Of a stretch of 64,000 nt of DNA, positions 59,515-64,000 are shown one piece after another. Source of the stretch: CAZJRQ01 sp964548535 (lineage in GTDB: Bacteria > Bacillota > Clostridia > Oscillospirales > Ruminococcaceae); NCBI GenBank assembly GCA_964548535.1, contig CAZJRQ010000005.1:42518-106517 (forward strand), written 5' to 3'. The notes under the pieces are model-generated. The model had not been told where the DNA came from and ran no database searches. It saw only the letters and a list, made by a program, of their open reading frames with translations. The translations under genes were made by a program, and so were the position numbers. Position 1 is the stretch's first letter. Every line of letters starts with the position of its first letter.

Positions 59515-60909
59515 ATGCAATTTATCAACAGCATTTTAGAAACAACAAATTTTTATTTATATAGTTTTATTTTGATAATACTATTGATTGGCGCAGGTAT
59601 TTATTTTACTATTCGCAGCAAGTTCGTGCAAGTTCGCATGATTCCTGAGGGCATTAGGCTGTTGAAGGAAAAAAGCAAAAATGATAATGCAGTTTCGTCC
59701 TTCCAAGCGTTGATGATATCTACCGCCTCTAGAGTTGGCGTTGGAAATATAGCTGGTGTTGCTTCAGCAATAGCTATTGGAGGTGCGGGATCTGTTTTTT
59801 GGATGTGGCTTATTGCAATCATTGGAGCGGCTTCGGCTTTTGTTGAGAGTACCCTAGCTCAAACTTACAAGATAAAGGACGGTGAGTCATTTCGTGGCGG
59901 ACCAGCTTATTATATTGAAAAGGCTTTAAAAAAGCGTTGGCTTGGCGTTACTTTTTCGGTATTGCTAATCGCTTGCTTTGCGTATGGCTTTAATGCTCTT
60001 CAGGCGCATATTGTTGTTTCTTCCGTTTCGTATTATTTTCCTAATAGTAAAATTGCTATACTTGCTGTGGCTGTTTTGTTGTCTGCTGCAGTTGCTGCCG
60101 TAATATTTGGCGGACAAAAGAAGATTGCATTTATCACATCAGTAATTGTACCTGTTATGGCTCTTATTTATCTTACTTTAGGTTTAATAATTATAATAAT
60201 GAATATAACTGCTTTTCCAGAGGTAATTAAGTCTATTTTTTCTAATGCGTTTGATGTTAAGGCAATCATTGGTGCTTTTGGTGGCTCTGCGGTAATGCAG
60301 GGTGTAAAGCGTGGATTGTTCTCAAATGAAGCTGGAATGGGAAGTGCTCCTAATGCTGCTGCGTCGGCTGATGTTTCGCATCCTGCAAAGCAGGGGATAG
60401 TTCAAATGCTTTCAGTGTTTATTGATACACTTTTGATTTGCAGTACGACAGCTTTTATTGTGTTGTTTTCAGGCGTTGACACTATGAACGGCGAGCTTAC
60501 AGCAATGCCGCTTATGCAGGCAGCTATGGCGTCGCAGTTTGGTAAAATCGGCATTTTGTTCATAACTATTTCTATTGTGTTTTTTGCATTTAGTTCTATA
60601 GTCGGAAATTATTATTATACTGAATCAAACATGATTTATATTAATAGAAACAGAAAATCGTTTGTAGGGTTTAGATGTAGTGTTATAGTTATAATATTTA
60701 TTGGATGTATTGCTGGTGCGGATCTAGTGTGGAATTTAGCTGATGTTTTAATGGGGTGCATGACTATTGTAAACGTCTCGGTTATTTTATTGCTGGGTAG
60801 TATTCCTATGAAAATTTTACGTGATTATTCTAAACAGAAATCCGCCGGTAAAAATCCTGTATTTAAAGCTAAGGATGTTGGACTAGATAATACAGAGCTT
60901 TGGAAATAG
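59515..60909 (+). CDS. Alanine/glycine:cation symporter (AGCS family)
   Basis: The 464-residue product has about eleven membrane helices. AGCS signatures are FQALMISTASRVGVGNIAGVASAIAIGG near residue 64, FRGGPAYYIEKAL, and GVKRGLFSNEAGMGSAPNAAASA. The family imports alanine or glycine with Na+. TAAGGAG precedes the ATG. It is monocistronic, with its own promoter and terminator. Confidence 0.95.
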   Translation: MQFINSILETTNFYLYSFILIILLIGAGIYFTIRSKFVQVRMIPEGIRLLKEKSKNDNAVSSFQALMISTASRVGVGNIAGVASAIAIGGAGSVFWMWLIAIIGAASAFVESTLAQTYKIKDGESFRGGPAYYIEKALKKRWLGVTFSVLLIACFAYGFNALQAHIVVSSVSYYFPNSKIAILAVAVLLSAAVAAVIFGGQKKIAFITSVIVPVMALIYLTLGLIIIIMNITAFPEVIKSIFSNAFDVKAIIGAFGGSAVMQGVKRGLFSNEAGMGSAPNAAASADVSHPAKQGIVQMLSVFIDTLLICSTTAFIVLFSGVDTMNGELTAMPLMQAAMASQFGKIGILFITISIVFFAFSSIVGNYYYTESNMIYINRNRKSFVGFRCSVIVIIFIGCIAGADLVWNLADVLMGCMTIVNVSVILLLGSIPMKILRDYSKQKSAGKNPVFKAKDVGLDNTELWK

Positions 60910-60976
60910 AATGGGATTTTAGTTTTTTGACATATTGATTTTTATACAATAGTGTATTTTGCATTTATCTTAGTAA

Positions 60977-61018
60977 TTAAGCACAAGGGACTTAAAATCC
61001 TTTGTGCTTAATGTGTTT
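60977..61018 (+). terminator. Terminator after the symporter gene
   Basis: TTAAGCACAA with an inner GGA/TCC pairing forms a long stem with TTGTGCTTAA, followed by TGTGTTTTTA. Confidence 0.75.
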
Positions 61019-61121
61019 TTATTTGATAAAATATGCCTTTTAATTTGTTTGGAAATATGATATAATAGTAATAAGATAATTGAGATTAATAAATATAAAA
61101 TATAGTTAGGAGAATTTTTAA

Positions 61122-61943
61122 ATGATAAAATTTGGATATACACATTCGGGAAAATTTCACGCTGACGATGTTTTTTCATCAGCTTTACTAAAAATTTTGT
61201 ATCCTGAAATTAAAATAATTAGATGTAATAAAGTACCTGATAACGTAGAGGATTCAATCGTTTTTGACATTGGCAGAGGAGTTTTTGATCATCATCAAAC
61301 TGATGCTGAAATTCGTGAAAATGGCATGCCTTATGCTGCTTTTGGATTGCTTTGGCGTGAGTTTGGCTCAAGCATTTTGGGAGATATAAACGCTGAGCAT
61401 TTTGATGAATCGTTTATTCAAACGCTTGATTATTCTGATAATTGCGGCAAACCGAATACTCTTGCGACAGTTATAGCAGCATATAATCCTACTTGGGACA
61501 GCGAGATTTCAAGGGACGAGGCTTTCGAGCAGGCTGTGATTTTAGCTAAGGAAATGCTTATAAAAATGTTTGATAGATATAAAGGTGAGGCTCGTGCTGA
61601 AACGCTTGTTAAGCAAGCTTATGAAAATAAAATTGGCGATGTTGTAGTTTTAGAAAGATTTCTGCCTTTTAGAAAAGTGCTTAAAGAAACTGAAATTAAT
61701 TTCGTAGTGTATCCGTCCGACAGGGGTGGGTATTGTATTATGAATATTGACCGTGACGAGGGTGCAAGGAAGTTTCCAGAAACATGGTGTGGTCTTGAGG
61801 AGGAGGCTTTACAGAGAGAGTCAGGTCTAAGCTCAGCAAGATTTTGCCATAACGGTGGATTTTTACTTGCAGCTGAAACTATAGAGGATTGTTTGTTAGC
61901 ATCAAAATCTGCGATTTGGCACGAAAAAATAATCGAAGAGTAG
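61122..61943 (+). CDS. MYG1 family (UPF0160) metal-dependent phosphoesterase-like protein
   Basis: The 273-residue product has the MYG1 motifs THSGKFHADDVFS near the N-terminus, DIGRGVFDHHQT, the Asp in LDYSDNCG, and the C-terminal CHNGGFLLAAET. The HxD and DHH pattern relates it to DHH phosphoesterases. The eukaryotic relative MYG1 is a 3'-5' exonuclease; bacterial members are poorly studied. AGGAG precedes the ATG. Confidence 0.88.
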   Translation: MIKFGYTHSGKFHADDVFSSALLKILYPEIKIIRCNKVPDNVEDSIVFDIGRGVFDHHQTDAEIRENGMPYAAFGLLWREFGSSILGDINAEHFDESFIQTLDYSDNCGKPNTLATVIAAYNPTWDSEISRDEAFEQAVILAKEMLIKMFDRYKGEARAETLVKQAYENKIGDVVVLERFLPFRKVLKETEINFVVYPSDRGGYCIMNIDRDEGARKFPETWCGLEEEALQRESGLSSARFCHNGGFLLAAETIEDCLLASKSAIWHEKIIEE

Positions 61944-61988
61944 TTTTAATTCTACAGTTTGGCGGCGTTATCTGAAAGGGATATTTAT

Positions 61989-62129
61989 ATGATTAAAAAT
62001 ATTGATAAAATTACAGTACATTCATCACCGTATGCAGTTGACGTTTATAAGAAACTAGGATTTGTACAAACAGGTGAAAAGCAAGAAAACGACGGTATTA
62101 TATATGTTCCTATGATATTTTTGTTATAA
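61989..62129 (+). pseudogene. C-terminal remnant of a GNAT acetyltransferase
   Basis: This 46-codon frame, with AAAGGG before its ATG, reads ITVHSSPYAVDVYKKLGF followed by VQTGEKQENDGIIYVPM. That is the typical last quarter of a GNAT domain (the alpha-4/beta-6/7 region), and the acetyl-CoA-binding part is missing. It starts 45 bases after the MYG1 gene. It could be a degraded gene or the residue of a deletion. Expression would probably not give a functional acetyltransferase. Confidence 0.7.
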
Positions 62130-62152
62130 TATATTTTATAAAGGTAATTGAA

Positions 62153-62986
62153 ATGAGAATAATTGACACATATTTAGACATGTTGGAATTAATTGATAAA
62201 ATGAATGGCAGTTTTGATTTATCATTATGGGAACAGTATTTAAATAAAACATCGGATAAATTGCCAGATAAAATTCTTTCTGATAGTAATTCTTATGATT
62301 ATGAGAATGAAATACTTCCTGTTTTAGAGTTGTTTTTTAATAGCAAAGAAAAAATTGAGCTTTTACATGAAAATTTTGTTTTAGTTACAAAAAATCTAAG
62401 AGATAGATGTATTGATGTGTTTGGGTTTGATTTAGATGTTGATATAATTTTTTATCTTGGATTGTGTAACGGAGCAGGATGGGCAACAACCTTTGAGAAT
62501 AGAAAAGTTATACTACTTGGTGCTGAAAAAATAATTGAACTTGATTGGTGTACGCAAAAACATTTATACGGATTGATATATCATGAATTAGGGCATGTAT
62601 GGCATGAAACTGTTAGACAAAGTTGTAGTGATGTCAATATAGCGGAAAAGGCACAGCTAAGACAGCTGTATAACGAAGGAATAGCTATGTATTGTGAACA
62701 ACTGCTGTGTGATGACATGTGTTTTTATCATCAAGATACTAACTGTTGGTATGATTGGTGCAATAAAAATAAAACTATGTTATTTAAGGAGTTCTTGCGA
62801 CGAATCGACAATGATGAAAATGTTCAAGATTTTTTTGGAGATTGGAACAATTATTTGGGATATTCAGATATTGGGTATTATCTTGGCACAGAGTTTATTC
62901 AAGAGTTGGCTAAAGAAAACTCTTTGCAAGATTTAGCAGTATTTAACATAGATTTAATCTATGTTAAATTTAAAGCGTTTATATAA
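62153..62986 (+). CDS. Putative zinc metalloprotease (HExxH)
   Basis: The 277-residue soluble product carries YHELGHVWHE (H144-E145-H148) and a likely third ligand E175 in YNEGIAMYCEQ, the gluzincin-like pattern seen in DUF2268-type predicted proteases. It has no signal peptide, so it acts in the cytoplasm. It begins after the GNAT remnant and is followed 13 bases later by the APH(3')-like gene, suggesting co-transcription. The substrate is unknown. Confidence 0.75.
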   Translation: MRIIDTYLDMLELIDKMNGSFDLSLWEQYLNKTSDKLPDKILSDSNSYDYENEILPVLELFFNSKEKIELLHENFVLVTKNLRDRCIDVFGFDLDVDIIFYLGLCNGAGWATTFENRKVILLGAEKIIELDWCTQKHLYGLIYHELGHVWHETVRQSCSDVNIAEKAQLRQLYNEGIAMYCEQLLCDDMCFYHQDTNCWYDWCNKNKTMLFKEFLRRIDNDENVQDFFGDWNNYLGYSDIGYYLGTEFIQELAKENSLQDLAVFNIDLIYVKFKAFI

Positions 62987-62999
62987 GGAATTGATATTA

Positions 63000-63776
63000 A
63001 TGGATAATTTTTTTCCGGATAAAATAAAAAAGCACCTAGAAGGCATGGAATGTAATCAAAATACAATAGGCTGTTCACAAGCACGTGTCTATAAGTTTTC
63101 GTCATTAAAGAGTACTTATTATCTGAAAATTGAACCTAAAACAGGTGAACTTGGAATAGAATATAATAATCTTTTGTGGTTACAAAATAAAATTCCAGTT
63201 CCGCAAGTTGTTGAATGGACTTCTGACGATGGTTATAATTATCTATTGATTAATGAAGTCAATGGCAAAATGTTGTGTGATGATTATTATTTGAAAAATC
63301 CTGAAACTGCCGTAAAAGTATTAGCTGACGGAATCAAAATGCTGCAAAGTGTTAGTATTGAGAATTGTCCGATTAAAAATAATTTGGACTGCAAATTGAA
63401 ATCGGCTAGTGAAAATGTTCAATTAGGCAAAGTAAATATGGATGATTGGGAGATTGAAACCACTCAGAGATTTACATCACCAGGTGAGCTTATGATGTAT
63501 TTAGAAAAAAATAAACTTAATTTAGAAGAAACAGCGCTAACTCATGGTGATTATTGTTTGCCGAATATTTTTGGCGAGAAAAATAAATTAACTGGATTTA
63601 TCGACTTATCACGTGTTGGTATAGGTGATATCTGGCAGGATATTGCATTGTGCTTGCGTTCACTTCATTATAATTTTAATACAGATAGATATGATGACTT
63701 GTTTCTTAAATCAACAGAAGCTCCTTTAGATAATGAAAAATTGGATTACTATATTTTATTAGATGAATTATTTTAG
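63000..63776 (+). CDS. APH(3')-like aminoglycoside phosphotransferase family protein
   Basis: The 258-residue product has the kinase-like APH fold: YYLKIEP for the nucleotide lysine, LTHGDYCLPNIFGE as the catalytic Brenner motif, and GFIDLSRVGIGDIWQDIALCLRSL as the DFG-like and C-terminal signature of APH(3'). Length is close to APH(3')-III. The active-site Asp residues look intact, but actual drug resistance is unproven. ATG 63000 follows AAGGA with 10-base spacing. It is in an apparent operon with the zinc protease. Confidence 0.85.
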   Translation: MDNFFPDKIKKHLEGMECNQNTIGCSQARVYKFSSLKSTYYLKIEPKTGELGIEYNNLLWLQNKIPVPQVVEWTSDDGYNYLLINEVNGKMLCDDYYLKNPETAVKVLADGIKMLQSVSIENCPIKNNLDCKLKSASENVQLGKVNMDDWEIETTQRFTSPGELMMYLEKNKLNLEETALTHGDYCLPNIFGEKNKLTGFIDLSRVGIGDIWQDIALCLRSLHYNFNTDRYDDLFLKSTEAPLDNEKLDYYILLDELF

Positions 63777-63867
63777 AAAACAAAAAAATCCTACTTTTAA
63801 TGAGCAGGGTTGCTAAGGACAGTTATGTTTTATAGGAACGCTGAGCATTGCGAAGGGCAAAAGGATC

Positions 63868-63898
63868 GAGAGAAGTTTCGGCTTCTCTCTTTTCTTTT
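63868..63898 (+). terminator. Terminator after the APH-like gene
   Basis: GAGAGAAG (63868-63875) and CTTCTCTC (63882-63889) around loop TTTCGG, followed by TTTTCTTTT. The 90 bases between the stop codon and this stem contain no recognisable gene. Confidence 0.88.
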
Positions 63899-63922
63899 AT
63901 ATTTCACCGTGGCTAAAGTGTG

Positions 63923-63951
63923 TTGAGTAAATGTTTAATATGTGTTATAAT
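63923..63951 (+). promoter_or_regulatory. Promoter of the gene leaving the window
   Basis: TTGAGT (63923-63928), a 17-base spacer and TATAAT (63946-63951). Confidence 0.7.
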
Positions 63952-63980
63952 GTAATAAAGGTTTGCGGAGGTGATTTTTT

Positions 63981-64000
63981 ATGATTAATTCAAAAGAACC
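63981..64000 (+). CDS. Start of a gene cut by the window edge
   Basis: ATG 63981 follows a strong GGAGGTGAT site and reads MINSKEP to the window edge. Promoter and ribosome site make it a real gene start. Nothing can be said about the product from six codons. Confidence 0.6.

Noticed and set aside
63777..63867. Possible RNA gene after the APH-like gene
   Set aside because: No tRNA cloverleaf, 6S, SRP or other known RNA pattern was recognised; only the terminator at 63868 is supported.

Overview
The window looks like a chromosome segment of a low-GC, spore-forming anaerobic Firmicute, probably a Clostridia member of the Ruminococcaceae/Oscillospiraceae type. The sequence evidence is AT-rich DNA with strong GGAGG-type ribosome sites, a spoIIE gene, a glgC-glgD-glgA glycogen operon with the Firmicute-specific GlgD, a lysine riboswitch on asd, a sodium-pump decarboxylase pair and many TTG starts. 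Species cannot be assigned from the sequence alone. Most of it is housekeeping; a few stretches are accessory.

Layout. 1-10.4 kb: the start of purE (minus) with an attenuated leader, a small unknown gene, rsmA, spoIIE, then the glycogen operon glgB-glgC-glgD-glgA. 10.4-15 kb: a MoxR ATPase, DUF58 and transglutaminase operon. 15-18.8 kb (minus): lysine-riboswitch-controlled asd-GNAT-dapA-dapB. 18.9-21.1 kb: queA and nadA. 21.1-25.2 kb: two closely related two-component systems arranged divergently. 25.2-29.1 kb: a small membrane protein, recD2, a ComF-type phosphoribosyltransferase and two small helical proteins. 29.1-36 kb: mscS, oadG-oadB, an HD nucleotidase, rpe, a MecA-like adaptor and an ABC-F ATPase. 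36-46.4 kb: a PTS EIIA-like protein lacking both phosphorylation histidines, then a polyamine cluster (speD, speA, speE, speB, a DUF1963 gene, a DUF3592-like gene, an ANT(6)-like gene, carboxynorspermidine dehydrogenase, a small protein and nspC). 46.4-53.8 kb: a Cof phosphatase, an LTA synthase-type sulfatase, an OGG-type glycosylase, a Cys-rich DUF6062 protein, a small membrane protein and an rRNA methyltransferase. 53.8-64 kb: a P-type-ATPase-shaped pseudoenzyme, a second glgB, a ComEA-like protein, an alanine/glycine symporter, a MYG1 family protein, and a short accessory tract (GNAT remnant, zinc protease, APH(3')-like kinase).

How the genes fit together. GlgC/GlgD make ADP-glucose, GlgA polymerises it and two different GlgB enzymes branch it; the glgB promoter shares an 18-base block with the promoter of the histidine-less EIIA protein. 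Arginine is taken to agmatine (SpeA), putrescine (SpeB) and spermidine (SpeD/SpeE), while carboxynorspermidine dehydrogenase and decarboxylase in the same cluster provide a second, aspartate-semialdehyde-based route. Aspartate semialdehyde comes from Asd, which here is under lysine control.

The most unusual signals are in RNA leaders and in proteins that have lost their catalytic residues. Two unlinked genes (moxR and the DUF6062 gene) share a leader in which a strong Shine-Dalgarno is separated from the start codon by a hairpin. Two other genes have their Shine-Dalgarno inside the arm of a terminator-like hairpin. A P1B-ATPase-shaped protein lacks the DKTGT, CPC, TGD and GDGxND motifs. No transposase, integrase, CRISPR array, rRNA or tRNA was seen.
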